Positions 19,345 to 28,376 of a stretch of 64,000 nucleotides of DNA are shown in pieces. Origin of the DNA: Rhodospirillaceae bacterium (GTDB taxonomy: Bacteria; Pseudomonadota; Alphaproteobacteria; Bin65); assembly GCA_009840595.1 (NCBI GenBank), contig VXNK01000122.1:1-64000 (forward strand), in the 5' to 3' direction. Under the pieces are notes generated by a model that saw nothing but the letters and a program-made list of their open reading frames with translations, was not told the origin of the DNA and made no database searches. The position numbers and the translations under genes are program-made. Position 1 is the stretch's first letter. The number at the start of each line of letters is the position of its first letter.

Positions 19345-20172
19345 ATGGCGCGCTGGACCCGGCGGCGGACGAAGGCGCTGGCCGTGAAAACCGGCTTCAG
19401 CATCTATTACGTCCTGTTCATCGTCTTCATTTTCGGGCCGATGATCGCGATGTTCGCCCTGTCCTTCCAGGGCCGGCGCGGCGGCACCAGCTTCCCGATG
19501 CGCGGGTTCAGCACCTACTGGTGGGAGAAGCTGCTCGAGCCGTCCTCGATCGGCGATCTCCAAGGCGCGCTCGCCCGATCGCTCATCCTCGCGCTGGTCG
19601 TCATGGTCATCACGGCGCTGTTCTCGACCATGCTGGCGATGGCCTTCCGGCGCAAGTTCCGGGGCTCCAACCTGCTGTTCTACACGATCATGCTGGGCCT
19701 GATGGTGCCCGGCGTGCTGCTCAGCCTGGGCCTCGCCACCCTGATGCGCCAGATCGGCATTCCGCCGGCCTGGTGGTCGTCGGGCCTGGGCGTCCATGTC
19801 GTCTGGACCCTGCCCTTCGGATTTCTTGTGATGATGGCCGTCTTCAACCGGTTCGACAGCAGCCTGGAGGAGGCCGCCCGGGACATGGGCGCCGGCGAAT
19901 GGACGGTATTCCGGGAGATCACCCTGCCGCTCATCCTGCCCGGCATCGTGGCTGCCGGCCTGTTCGGCTTTACGCTGTCCTACGACGAGTTCGCCCGGAC
20001 GACCCTGCTGTCCGGCGAATACAATACCCTTCCGCTGGACATCAACGCCTCGATGACCCAGCGCATCCGCCCGACCCTGTTCGCGCTCGGCACCGCCTCG
20101 ACGATCTTCTCCTTCTGCCTGATCGGGCTGTTCATCGTGGTCTACACCATCCTGTACCGGCGCTCGCGGTAA
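19345..20172 (+). CDS. ABC transporter permease, PotC-like
   Basis: A 275-residue permease with six hydrophobic segments and a conserved EAA loop (EEAARDMGAGEWTVFREITL, around 175-194). It forms the second half of the membrane channel with the upstream gene, from which it is separated by 3 bases. The C-terminal region (SYDEFARTTLLSGEYNTLP) matches PotC-type proteins. It converges with the acyl-CoA dehydrogenase gene. Confidence 0.88.
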   Translation: MARWTRRRTKALAVKTGFSIYYVLFIVFIFGPMIAMFALSFQGRRGGTSFPMRGFSTYWWEKLLEPSSIGDLQGALARSLILALVVMVITALFSTMLAMAFRRKFRGSNLLFYTIMLGLMVPGVLLSLGLATLMRQIGIPPAWWSSGLGVHVVWTLPFGFLVMMAVFNRFDSSLEEAARDMGAGEWTVFREITLPLILPGIVAAGLFGFTLSYDEFARTTLLSGEYNTLPLDINASMTQRIRPTLFALGTASTIFSFCLIGLFIVVYTILYRRSR

Positions 20173-20208
20173 GCCGGACATGCCGGGCCGGAACGCTTGC
20201 CGGCGCCG

Positions 20209-21354
20209 CTACAGCGACCGCCCGATGATGTATTTCATAATTTCGTTGGTGCCGGCGTAGATCCGGTGCACGCGCGCGTCCGCCCAGGCCCGGGCGATCG
20301 GAGTCTCCCACATGTAGCCGTGGCCGCCGTGGAGTTGCAGGCATTCGTCGAGCACCCGGTCGGCAAGCTCCGTCAACGCGAGTTTTGCCATTGCGGCGCG
20401 TTCGGCGCTCAGTTCGTCCCGGGCCAGCAGGTCGATCGACTGGTCGACGAAGGGCCGCATCGCCGTGCAGGCCGTCGCTAGCTCCGCCAGCTTGAACTGG
20501 GTGTTCTGAAAATCGAAGATACGCTGGCCGAAGGCGGTTCGATCCTTGGTGTAGGCGACGGTCTGCTCGAGCGCGGCCTCGGCGATCGCCATGGAACGCA
20601 CGGCGACGACCATCCGTTCGCGGGCCAGGCCATGCATCAGCTGGCTCCAGCCCTGCTCCGAATCGCCGAGCAGCGCCGATCCCGGCAACCGGACGTCGTC
20701 GAAGAAGAGTTCGGCGGTGTCCTGCGCCTTGTTGCCGATTTTTTTCAGATTCCGGCCGCGGGTAATGCCGTCCGAATCGAGCGGCACGATGAACAGGGAT
20801 ACGCCCTTCGCGCCGCGATCCGGATGCCGGTTCGCCGCCAGAAGAACGAAATCGGCGATGTGGCCGTTCGTAATGAAGGTCTTCGAGCCGTTGACGAGAA
20901 AGCCGTTGCCCGATTCCGTCGCGCGGGTCCGCAGCGCGGCCAGATCGCTGCCCCCGCCGGGCTCGGTCAGGCCGATGCAGAAGATCGATTCGCCGGCCGC
21001 CATGGCCGGCAGGATTCGGCGCTTCTGCTCCTCTGTGCCGTGCGCGGCGATCATCGGTGCGATGATGTGCCCGTGCATGTCCCAGGCCGGCGCCGCGAGG
21101 CCGTATCGGCCCAGTTCCTCTATGACGATGGCGTCCCAGAGGAAGTCGCCGCCGGCGCCGCCGTATTCCTCGGGGATGCCGGTGCCGAGCAGACCCATCT
21201 CGCCGGCCCGCAGCCAGATGTCCCGCGGCGTGTATCCGGCTTCTTCCCAGTCCGCGTAATGCGGGACGACCTCGGCCTCCAGAAACGACCGGACGGAGGC
21301 GCGGAACAACTCGTGGTCCGGCGAAAAGAGCGTGCGGGGCAGGTCCGAAGGCAT
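20209..21354 (-). CDS. Acyl-CoA dehydrogenase
   Basis: A 381-residue flavoprotein of the acyl-CoA dehydrogenase family, introducing the alpha-beta double bond into an acyl-CoA. Motifs seen: FCIGLTEPGGGSDLAALRT (flavin-binding region, about 120-140), QRIFDFQNTQFKLAEL, and the C-terminal RIYAGTNEIMKYIIGRSL. The last motif holds the usual position of the catalytic base in long-chain types only in some members, so chain-length class is not given. ATG 21354 was chosen over the longer open frame because MPSDLPRTLFSPDHELF is the family-like start. No electron-transfer flavoprotein gene is nearby. Confidence 0.9.
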   Translation of the reverse strand: MPSDLPRTLFSPDHELFRASVRSFLEAEVVPHYADWEEAGYTPRDIWLRAGEMGLLGTGIPEEYGGAGGDFLWDAIVIEELGRYGLAAPAWDMHGHIIAPMIAAHGTEEQKRRILPAMAAGESIFCIGLTEPGGGSDLAALRTRATESGNGFLVNGSKTFITNGHIADFVLLAANRHPDRGAKGVSLFIVPLDSDGITRGRNLKKIGNKAQDTAELFFDDVRLPGSALLGDSEQGWSQLMHGLARERMVVAVRSMAIAEAALEQTVAYTKDRTAFGQRIFDFQNTQFKLAELATACTAMRPFVDQSIDLLARDELSAERAAMAKLALTELADRVLDECLQLHGGHGYMWETPIARAWADARVHRIYAGTNEIMKYIIGRSL

Positions 21355-21517
21355 GGTCAGGGTTCGTCCCGGAAGACCTCGAGGAAGAGGCGAAGGCGTC
21401 GGCGTTCCCAACCCGCCTCCGCAGGATCGGCCCGCCGGCGGTCCGGCCCGGCCGCATTCGCCCTGTTCTACCACGAATCCGCCCGGACGGCCCGGTGCAC
21501 CGCCCCCGAGCCGTCGC

Positions 21518-21546
21518 TTGATTGCATTGCTGGCATTCCGTATATC
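21518..21546 (+). promoter_or_regulatory. Predicted promoter of the toxin-antitoxin pair
   Basis: TTGATT at 21518-21523 and TATATC at 21541-21546, with a 17-base spacer, 30 bases before the antitoxin start. Such operons are usually repressed by their own antitoxin at this place. Confidence 0.5.
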
Positions 21547-21575
21547 CCGGGGTGCATGACGCGGAGGGAAGGGCC

Positions 21576-21821
21576 ATGGCGAGCATCACGATCCGAAAAC
21601 TCGACGATGACGTGAAGACCCGTCTGCGCATGCGGGCGGCCGGGAACGGCCGGTCAATGGAAGAAGAGGCGCGGGTGATTCTGCGCGAAGCGGTCGGGCC
21701 CGAACCCGGACCCGAAAAGGGCCTTGGCACATCGATCCACGAACTGTTCAAACCTTTGGGAGGTGTCGAACTCGAACTGCCGCCGCGCGGGCCGATGCGC
21801 GATCCGCCCCGGTTCGACTAG
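21576..21821 (+). CDS. fitA: FitA/VapB-like ribbon-helix-helix antitoxin
   Basis: An 81-residue protein. The N-terminal part (MASITIRKLDDDVKTRLRMR, then AAGNGRSMEEEARVILREAV) is a FitA-like Arc/MetJ ribbon-helix-helix domain, which binds operator DNA as a dimer. The C-terminal tail (HELFKPLGGVELELPPRGP) would wrap the toxin. A purine-rich GGAGGGAAGGG precedes the ATG. The PIN-domain toxin follows after 21 bases. Confidence 0.87.
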   Translation: MASITIRKLDDDVKTRLRMRAAGNGRSMEEEARVILREAVGPEPGPEKGLGTSIHELFKPLGGVELELPPRGPMRDPPRFD

Positions 21822-21842
21822 AATTCGTTCGACGCGGCGAAA

Positions 21843-22265
21843 ATGGTCGTGCTCGACACGAATGTGGTGTCGGAACTGATGCTCGACACTCCAAACTCGA
21901 GCGTTCTTTCCTGGGTCGATGGCGTTCCGGCCCTGGAATTGTTCGTAACGGCAGTAACGGAGGCGGAAATTCGCACTGGCATCGCCTTCCTGCCCGAAGG
22001 CGCACGCAGGCGAAATCTATTGTACGCTGCCGAACGCACGCTCGGCCTCTTGTTCGCCGGCCGGATTCTGCCGTTCGACAGCATCGCCGCCCGCGCCTAT
22101 GCGGAAATTGCCGCCGTTCGCCGGTCTGCCGGCCGGCCGATCGGGGAGGCGGACTGCCAGATCGCCGCGATCGCCCGCTCCCGCGGCATGGCCGTGGCGA
22201 CGCGCAACGTCCGCGATTTCGCCGATACCGGGGTCGAGACGATCGACCCGTGGGCGAGCGTCTGA
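21843..22265 (+). CDS. fitB: PIN-domain toxin, FitB/VapC family
   Basis: A 140-residue PIN-domain ribonuclease. The metal-binding acidic residues are in place: D5 (VVLDTNVVSEL), E40/E42 (TEAEIRTG), D104 (GEADCQIAAIA) and D125 (TRNVRDF). Such toxins cut RNA (tRNA or rRNA in known VapC cases) and are held inactive by the paired antitoxin. It follows the antitoxin by 21 bases, the usual order. The gene looks intact. Confidence 0.92.
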   Translation: MVVLDTNVVSELMLDTPNSSVLSWVDGVPALELFVTAVTEAEIRTGIAFLPEGARRRNLLYAAERTLGLLFAGRILPFDSIAARAYAEIAAVRRSAGRPIGEADCQIAAIARSRGMAVATRNVRDFADTGVETIDPWASV

Positions 22266-22288
22266 GGACGCCGGTTCTTTTCCAACCC

Positions 22289-23380
22289 CTACGGATTCTG
22301 CTCCAGCAGCACGCCGGCGTCGGCGGGCCAGCAGATCGTCTCGCGTTCGCCGGGCTCGTACATGCGGTCGTTGACGCCGCGATGCTGCTCGACCGAGACG
22401 TATGCGTCGGGCGCAATCTCGAACACATCGGTCTCCAGCGATCCCTTGAACTCGGTCGTGACGTAGGTGCCTTCGACCCGGTTCGCCATGTCCGGGTGCT
22501 GGCCGGTGTGCATGAGGTCGGCGCGCACCGAGAAATGCGCCTCGCGGTCGATATGGACGGCCGCGATATAGTCCGGCACGCGGACGTAGAACATCTTGCC
22601 GTGCGCCTCGACCAGCACGATCGAGCCGGAGCGCGAGCGCACCGTGCCGCGGAACAGGTTGTTGTTGCCGATGAAGGAAGCGACGAAGCTGGTGCGCGGC
22701 GATTCGTAGATCTCCCGCGACGTGCCGGTCTGCTGGATCAGCGCGTCGCTCATCACGATGACCTTGTCGGCCATCGACATGGCCTCCTCCTGGGAGTGGG
22801 TCACCATGATGAAGGTGATGCCGGTGTCGCGCTGGATCTTCTTCAGTTCGATGATCATCGACTGGCGCAGATTGTAGTCCAGCGCGCCGAGCGGCTCGTC
22901 GAGCAGGAGCACCGTCGGCTCGCTGATCAGCGCCCGGGCGAGCGCCACGCGCTGCTGCTGGCCGCCGGAAAGGTCGTGCGGCCGGCGGTCGGCGAGCGGC
23001 CCCAGGCCGACCATCTCCACCATGTCCCGGGTCCGGCGCGACCGCTCCTCCCTGGGCACGCCCTGCATCTTCAGGCTGAACTCGACATTCTGGTGCACGT
23101 TGCGGTGCGGAAAGAGCGCGAAGCTCTGGAACATCATGGAGGTGTTGCGCTGGGACGGCGGCAGGTCCGTCACATCCTTGCCGGCGAGCCAGATTTTGCC
23201 GCTGGTCACTTCCTCCAGGCCGCCGATCATGCGCAGGGTCGTCGTCTTGCCGCAGCCGCTCGGCCCCAGCATCGCGACGAACTCGCCGTGCCGGATTTCG
23301 GCGTTGAAATCGATCACGGCGCGCACGTTGCCCGGAAAGGTCTTGTTCACCCCATCCAGGACGACGTCATAGTCGGTCAT
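22289..23380 (-). CDS. ABC transporter ATP-binding protein, PotA-like
   Basis: A 363-residue importer ATPase. Walker A is GPSGCGKTT (about 39-47), signature LSGGQQQR (about 136), Walker B LLLDEPLGALD, and switch His in VTHSQEEA. Residues from about 235 onward form a TOBE-like regulatory domain, as in PotA and related proteins. Its probable partners are the binding protein and permeases at 16930-20172, but it lies 2.1 kb away on the opposite strand, separated by the acyl-CoA dehydrogenase and the toxin-antitoxin pair. The link is inferred from type and from the lack of any other candidate in the window. Confidence 0.88.
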   Translation of the reverse strand: MTDYDVVLDGVNKTFPGNVRAVIDFNAEIRHGEFVAMLGPSGCGKTTTLRMIGGLEEVTSGKIWLAGKDVTDLPPSQRNTSMMFQSFALFPHRNVHQNVEFSLKMQGVPREERSRRTRDMVEMVGLGPLADRRPHDLSGGQQQRVALARALISEPTVLLLDEPLGALDYNLRQSMIIELKKIQRDTGITFIMVTHSQEEAMSMADKVIVMSDALIQQTGTSREIYESPRTSFVASFIGNNNLFRGTVRSRSGSIVLVEAHGKMFYVRVPDYIAAVHIDREAHFSVRADLMHTGQHPDMANRVEGTYVTTEFKGSLETDVFEIAPDAYVSVEQHRGVNDRMYEPGERETICWPADAGVLLEQNP

Positions 23381-23435
23381 CGGCGGTGCCGCCGTCGCAT
23401 TGGCAACGGTCCCTCAGGCCCGGCGGGTGCCCCGG

Positions 23436-25994
23436 TCAGTCGGTCTTTTCCGTCAGCGCGGTCAACAGCGACCAGATCGTCTCGAACGGCACGTCGGCGA
23501 AGTCGCCCTGTGCCGCCACCTGCCTGAGCAGGCCGACGGCGCGCTGCTGCGCCGGATCGTTGCCGGCGGCATCCTCCAGCGTGCCGACCGCCTCGCCGAG
23601 CGGCGCCTGCCGTGCCGCCGCGGTGCCGAGTTCGCGGTCGACCAGGACCTTGAGCTGCCCGTGGGCCTGGAGCAGCAGGCCGCTGTCCGCCGGCCGGCCG
23701 AACAGGCCGCGCAGCCCGTTGGCGTTGAAGCGGTCGCGCAGGCCCTCCGGCATCGAATGGGCCAGACCCTCCATCGCCTCGCCCAGGCCGAAGCCGGAGT
23801 TGAACAGGCCGCGGATCGTGTCCATCGTGCCGTCGTTGCTGCCGCCATACATGCGGATATGCGCGCCCTCCAGGGCGTTGCCCATGGCCTTGGCCTGGTC
23901 GATATGGACGTCGCGCTCGGCCTCGATGAAGAGCTTCGAGAGCTCCAGGAACATCGCGGCTTCGTTGTATTTCTTGAGCGCGTCGGCCTTGGCCTCCATG
24001 CCGGCGGCCTCGGCCTTCAGCTTCTCCTCGGTCCGCTGGACGCGCAGCGCCTCGATCTCCATCTCGGCGCGGCCGCGGGCGCCGGCCTCGCGCTCGACGC
24101 CCTCGGCGGTGATCTTCTGCGCCTCGCTGTTGGCGTTGGCCTTTGTCAGCGTGGCCGCGGCCTCGCGCTCCGCCGCCTGTTGGCGCGCCTCGGACTGGGT
24201 GACCATGTGCATGCTGGCGATCTGCGCCTTCGCTTCTTCGGCGATCCGCTCGGCCGCGGCCTGCTTCTCGGCCTCGATGCGCCGGATTTCCTTCTCCGTC
24301 TCGGCGTCGGCGAGATGGCCGGCGGCCTCGGCGGCGTGGGTCGCCCGGATGCGGTCGGCGGTGGTGGCCAGCCGGTCGGCCTCGGCAGCTTCCAGTTCCC
24401 TGGTTTTCTGCTCCATCGCGATCTCGCGGTCGCGCTCCTCGATCTCACGCGCCAGGAAACGCCGGATGTCGATGGTCTCGCGCTCCTGTTCCTTGCCGAT
24501 CAGCGCGATTTCCCGCTCCCGCTCCTCCAGTTCGACGGCGAGCTGGCGTTTGATCTCGGCGGCTTCCTTCTTGGTGCCCTCGTCGATAATCGCCGCGTCC
24601 TTCTCGATCCGGGCGGCCTCATAGGCCCGCTCCTTCTCGATCTCCTCCTGCTGCACGGTCCAGCGCTGTTCGATGATGAAGCGCTGGGATTCGCTCATCG
24701 TCCGGGCTTTTTCGTTGGAGACTTCCTGCTCCTGGTTGGCAGCGGCGAACTCCTCTTCCTTGTCCAGTTCCAGCAGGTTCAGCCTCGTCGCCAGGCTGAG
24801 CCGGCGGGTCTCCAGCGCCGCCTGCTCGGCGGCCTTGTGGCGTTCGATCCGGGCCGACTCCTCTTCGGCGGCGACCGCCGTCGCCTGGGCGATGTCGGCC
24901 TTCTGGCGCTCGATCTCCTTCTGGATCAGGCCGATCTGCTTGTCCTTCTCGGCTTTCTCGCGCGCCAATGCGCGGTCGATCTCGGCCAGTTCCTCTTCCT
25001 TGGCCTTGGCGATGATGGCGATTTCCTTGTCGCGCCGTTCCTGCTCCAGCTTCAGGGCCTTCTGGATTTCCGACGCCTCGCGCTTCTGGGCCTCTTCCGT
25101 GATCGCCAGTTCGCGGTCGGTGCGCATCTTCTCGAGCTCGACCTCGTTGCCGATCTCCTGTTCTTCCACCGCCTTGCGCTGGTTCAGGATGAAAACCTGC
25201 TTCTCGCGCATCTGCAGGGCTTCCTCGTTCGAGATCGCCTTGTCCTGGTTGGCCCGGGCGGTCGCCTCCTGGCGCTCGATCTCCAGCAGTTCGAGCTGGG
25301 TATCCAGGTCCTTCTGGCGGATCGCGACCGTGGTGCGTTTTTCGGTGTCGTGGACCTTGCGCCGGGCGTCGCTGGTGATCTCGGTGATGATCTTCAGGCC
25401 TTCGGCGTCGAACACGTTGTCGGTCTTGAAATGCTCCTTGCCGGTCTGTTCCAGGGTGACGACAGTGACCTCTTCCAGCGTCAGGCCGTTGGCGTTGAAG
25501 CTTTCGGTCACGTTGGCCTTGATCGCCTCGGCCATCGCCTCGCGGTTCTCGTGCAGTTCCTTGAGCGACTTGGTGGCGGCATAGCTGCGCAGGGCGCCGA
25601 CCACCTTGGCTTCGAGCAGGGTGCGCACCTTTTCCGGATCGAAGGTCTTTTCGCCCAGGCTGCGCCCGGCGGTCAGCAGTTCCTGCTCGGTCCGGCCGAC
25701 ATGGGTGTAGAGCTCCGCCGCAACGTCGACGCGGACATTGTCGTGGGTCAGCACCGCCTGGTCGCGCGAGCGGCTGACGATCAGCTTGATCGTTTCCAGC
25801 GAGACCCAGGTCACCTCGTGGAACACGGGCAGGACGATCGCGCCGCGGCCCAGGCACACCTTGGTGCCGAGGAAGCCGGTGCGGATGAAGCCCATGTTCG
25901 ACGGCGCGCGCTTATACACCCAGATCGACAGGATGTAGACGATCGCAACGACGATGACCGCCAGCACAATGCCGACGATGATGTTTTCAACCAT
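23436..25994 (-). CDS. Giant flotillin-like SPFH protein with extended coiled coil
   Basis: An 852-residue membrane-anchored protein. One N-terminal hydrophobic helix (about 5-24), an SPFH/band-7 domain (about 27-200: SNMGFIRTGFLGTKVCLGRG, later LTLEEVTVVTLEQTG), then about 430 residues of charged heptad-rich coiled coil, and a C-terminal domain with FGLGEAMEGLAH. Flotillins scaffold ordered membrane domains; usual length is about 450-550. The coiled coil contains an internal duplication: ISNEEALQMREKQVFILNQR (about 255) is echoed by VSNEKARTMSESQRFIIEQR (about 430). No NfeD gene is adjacent. A 1681-codon frame on the other strand is its shadow. Confidence 0.85.
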   Translation of the reverse strand: MVENIIVGIVLAVIVVAIVYILSIWVYKRAPSNMGFIRTGFLGTKVCLGRGAIVLPVFHEVTWVSLETIKLIVSRSRDQAVLTHDNVRVDVAAELYTHVGRTEQELLTAGRSLGEKTFDPEKVRTLLEAKVVGALRSYAATKSLKELHENREAMAEAIKANVTESFNANGLTLEEVTVVTLEQTGKEHFKTDNVFDAEGLKIITEITSDARRKVHDTEKRTTVAIRQKDLDTQLELLEIERQEATARANQDKAISNEEALQMREKQVFILNQRKAVEEQEIGNEVELEKMRTDRELAITEEAQKREASEIQKALKLEQERRDKEIAIIAKAKEEELAEIDRALAREKAEKDKQIGLIQKEIERQKADIAQATAVAAEEESARIERHKAAEQAALETRRLSLATRLNLLELDKEEEFAAANQEQEVSNEKARTMSESQRFIIEQRWTVQQEEIEKERAYEAARIEKDAAIIDEGTKKEAAEIKRQLAVELEEREREIALIGKEQERETIDIRRFLAREIEERDREIAMEQKTRELEAAEADRLATTADRIRATHAAEAAGHLADAETEKEIRRIEAEKQAAAERIAEEAKAQIASMHMVTQSEARQQAAEREAAATLTKANANSEAQKITAEGVEREAGARGRAEMEIEALRVQRTEEKLKAEAAGMEAKADALKKYNEAAMFLELSKLFIEAERDVHIDQAKAMGNALEGAHIRMYGGSNDGTMDTIRGLFNSGFGLGEAMEGLAHSMPEGLRDRFNANGLRGLFGRPADSGLLLQAHGQLKVLVDRELGTAAARQAPLGEAVGTLEDAAGNDPAQQRAVGLLRQVAAQGDFADVPFETIWSLLTALTEKTD

Positions 25995-26102
25995 ACTTCC
26001 GCCCCTCCGTATCGGGCATACTCATGCCGCGGCGCGCGGCCGGTCGGTGTTTTCCCGTTTCCGGCCTTTGACGCCCGGTCGTTCGATTGGCGCCCGAAAT
26101 CA

Positions 26103-28376
26103 CTACGCTCCCCCGCCGGGGGACCGGCCGGGCGACATAGCGCGCGACCGGCCGAGCGTTTCGCGCATGTCCTGCGTCGCCGCTTCGTCCACCGTACAGG
26201 CCGCCGGACTGCCGGCGACGACCACACCATAGCGATCCCGGGCCGTAACCGTCGAGACCAGGCCGCTCCGGACGTCTTTCTGGACCCGTTCGGGCGCGCG
26301 GTCCAGCGGATTGCCCCATCCGCCGCCGCCCGCGGTCCGGAAAACGAGCCGGTCGCCGGCCGCCACCTTCACGCCATCGGCTTTCGAGCCCGGCTCTTCG
26401 CGCGACCCGTCTGTCCGGACGACGATCCTGGCCGACGAAGCCCCCGCCTCGCCGCCGTCGCGGCCCCAGGGCCGGGACCGGTCCCGGTCGTCGCGCCAGC
26501 TTACCTCGCCGGCAGCCCGGAAACGGTAGACCTTCTCGATCCCGCACCCGCCGCGCTGCGCTCCAGCGCCGCCGCTGTCGGCGATCGCCGCCACACGTTC
26601 CACGGTCACGGGATGATCGGATTCGAACTGCTCGACCGGACGGGTCCTGGCGCCGGACGACAGCGAGCGGCCGTCCTGCCCGTCCCGGCCGGAACGCGCC
26701 GGCCCGCCGCCGAAGAGGCGGTCGGTGAAGCGGACCGCCTGCCCGCCCGCGTCGCGACCGCTGAAGGTAACGAGCGGGCTCGATCCGTAGCCGGCCGCCG
26801 TCGCCGCCTCGCCGGCGCACTGGCCGAGCGCACCGTTCAGCACGTCGTAGACCCTAGCCAGGGTCTGCGCCCCGTTGCCCAGCGGCGCCGGAAAGTGCGG
26901 GCGCAGCAGGCTGCCCGAGGGAACGGTGATCCGGAAGGCGTCGAGCAGGCCGTCGTTCACGGCGATTTCCGGATCGAAGGCCCGGATCAGCAGCCCGCCG
27001 GCGAGATGGGCGAAGGCTGCATCGTCCAGCAGCAGGTTGACCGGTCCTTCCGCCTGGGCGGACGTGCCGGTCCAGTCGAAGAGGGCCCGGTCGCCCTCGC
27101 GCCAGACCGCCAGCTTGAGAGTAAAAGGCCCGTTGCCGCAGCCGTCGCTATCCAGCACGTCCTCAAACGATTTCGGCTCTTCGGGCAGGTGCGCCGCGAC
27201 AATCCTGCGCACTGCGCGTCCGGTGCGTTCTTGCGCCGCCGTGCAGGCCTGCCGGTAGCATTCGGTGCCGAAGCGAACGCACAGGTCGGCGATGCCCAGC
27301 TCGCCGGTCTGCGCCGCGGCGACCAGGGCCCGCAGCTCGCCGTGGGCCGCGTCGGGTTCGGGCAGGTTGTTCAGGATCACGTCCAGCGCCGCCCGGTTGG
27401 CCGCGCCGCGCTCGTGGATGAGGACCGGCGGAATGCGCAAACCTTCGCGGTGGACCGACGTCGCGCCGTTAGACCGGCTGTCCGGCGCCGTGCGGCCGTC
27501 CGGAATCGGGGCCGACGCCACACTGAAGCCGACGGGGTCGCCGGCCTCCGGGCCGAAGACAGGAACGATGGCGCACCACTGGCCCGCGGGCGCGCCGGCA
27601 TAGGGATCGCCCAACAGAAAGACGTCGCCGGGTTGCATGTCGCGCGACCGGTCGCGGACCAGGGCAGCGACGGCCGGCGCCGGCCTGCCGATCAGCGCGG
27701 CGCCGCGGGCGTCGGTCAGGGTCGCGGCGTCGGCCGCCTTCTGGCGCGCCGCATCGCCGAGTGCGCCCTGGGCCAGGGCGATGCCGGCCTCCTTGCGGAT
27801 CTGGCGCCAGGCCGACTCGATCCGGTCGAGCGTCAGCCCGTCCAGCGCGCCGCTCGGCGCCGCTGCGGCGCGCGGGCCTCCGGCCGGTCGGGTCGCGGGC
27901 GTGGCCGCCGGTGCGTGCGGCAGGTTGCGCTCCGCGGCGGGCGCCGACGGCTGCCTACCGTAGGCCAGCGCATCCGCCGCCTTGGCGAGCGCAGACCGGC
28001 GCGCCGCCTCCAGCGCCGCATCGCGATCGCCGTCCGCCGCCGCGTCGCCGAATTCCAGCGCCGAACGGCCGTCGACCGTCAACCGGTAGAGCGCCGACAG
28101 CCTGCCGCCGGTGATCTGGGTTTCGACCAGTTCGGCCGACCAGTCGTCGCCGAACCGGCGGTTCAGTGTTGCGTCGATGTCCGGGTCCGATCCGGCGGGC
28201 GGCTTAGCAGGCGCCGCCCCGACAGTCGCGGACGATTGCGCGGACGACGGCTGCCGGTTGCGCAGGCCGGCGGCGTCCGCCTGGCGCAGCCGGTCGGCGA
28301 AGGTCCGGTCGAACTGCTCGCGGGTCGATTGCAGCAGCGCATCGAGCGACGAGGCCGAAGGGCGGGGCGGCGTCAT
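26103..28376 (-). CDS. HyuB-like protein with degenerate site and long N-terminal extension
   Basis: A 757-residue protein whose residues about 180-757 are HyuB-like (DRIESAWRQI; GDVFLLGDPYAG at 250-261; HREGLRIPPV; final GGGGWGNPLDR). Compared with the intact HyuB at 8553-10448, NDPYS is GDPYA, the downstream ISHLND is lost and GHMTDIGG is replaced by SAPIPDGRT, so the presumed metal/catalytic site seems broken. Residues 1-180 are extra: helix, low-complexity linker, and a compact segment at 65-140 (RRFGDDWSAELVETQITGG, LEFGDA, a KAADAL helix) that recalls Rad52-type annealing folds by eye only. Its ATG overlaps the HyuA-like stop by 4 bases (ATGA), so the pair is translationally coupled. 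Confidence 0.78.
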   Translation of the reverse strand: MTPPRPSASSLDALLQSTREQFDRTFADRLRQADAAGLRNRQPSSAQSSATVGAAPAKPPAGSDPDIDATLNRRFGDDWSAELVETQITGGRLSALYRLTVDGRSALEFGDAAADGDRDAALEAARRSALAKAADALAYGRQPSAPAAERNLPHAPAATPATRPAGGPRAAAAPSGALDGLTLDRIESAWRQIRKEAGIALAQGALGDAARQKAADAATLTDARGAALIGRPAPAVAALVRDRSRDMQPGDVFLLGDPYAGAPAGQWCAIVPVFGPEAGDPVGFSVASAPIPDGRTAPDSRSNGATSVHREGLRIPPVLIHERGAANRAALDVILNNLPEPDAAHGELRALVAAAQTGELGIADLCVRFGTECYRQACTAAQERTGRAVRRIVAAHLPEEPKSFEDVLDSDGCGNGPFTLKLAVWREGDRALFDWTGTSAQAEGPVNLLLDDAAFAHLAGGLLIRAFDPEIAVNDGLLDAFRITVPSGSLLRPHFPAPLGNGAQTLARVYDVLNGALGQCAGEAATAAGYGSSPLVTFSGRDAGGQAVRFTDRLFGGGPARSGRDGQDGRSLSSGARTRPVEQFESDHPVTVERVAAIADSGGAGAQRGGCGIEKVYRFRAAGEVSWRDDRDRSRPWGRDGGEAGASSARIVVRTDGSREEPGSKADGVKVAAGDRLVFRTAGGGGWGNPLDRAPERVQKDVRSGLVSTVTARDRYGVVVAGSPAACTVDEAATQDMRETLGRSRAMSPGRSPGGGA

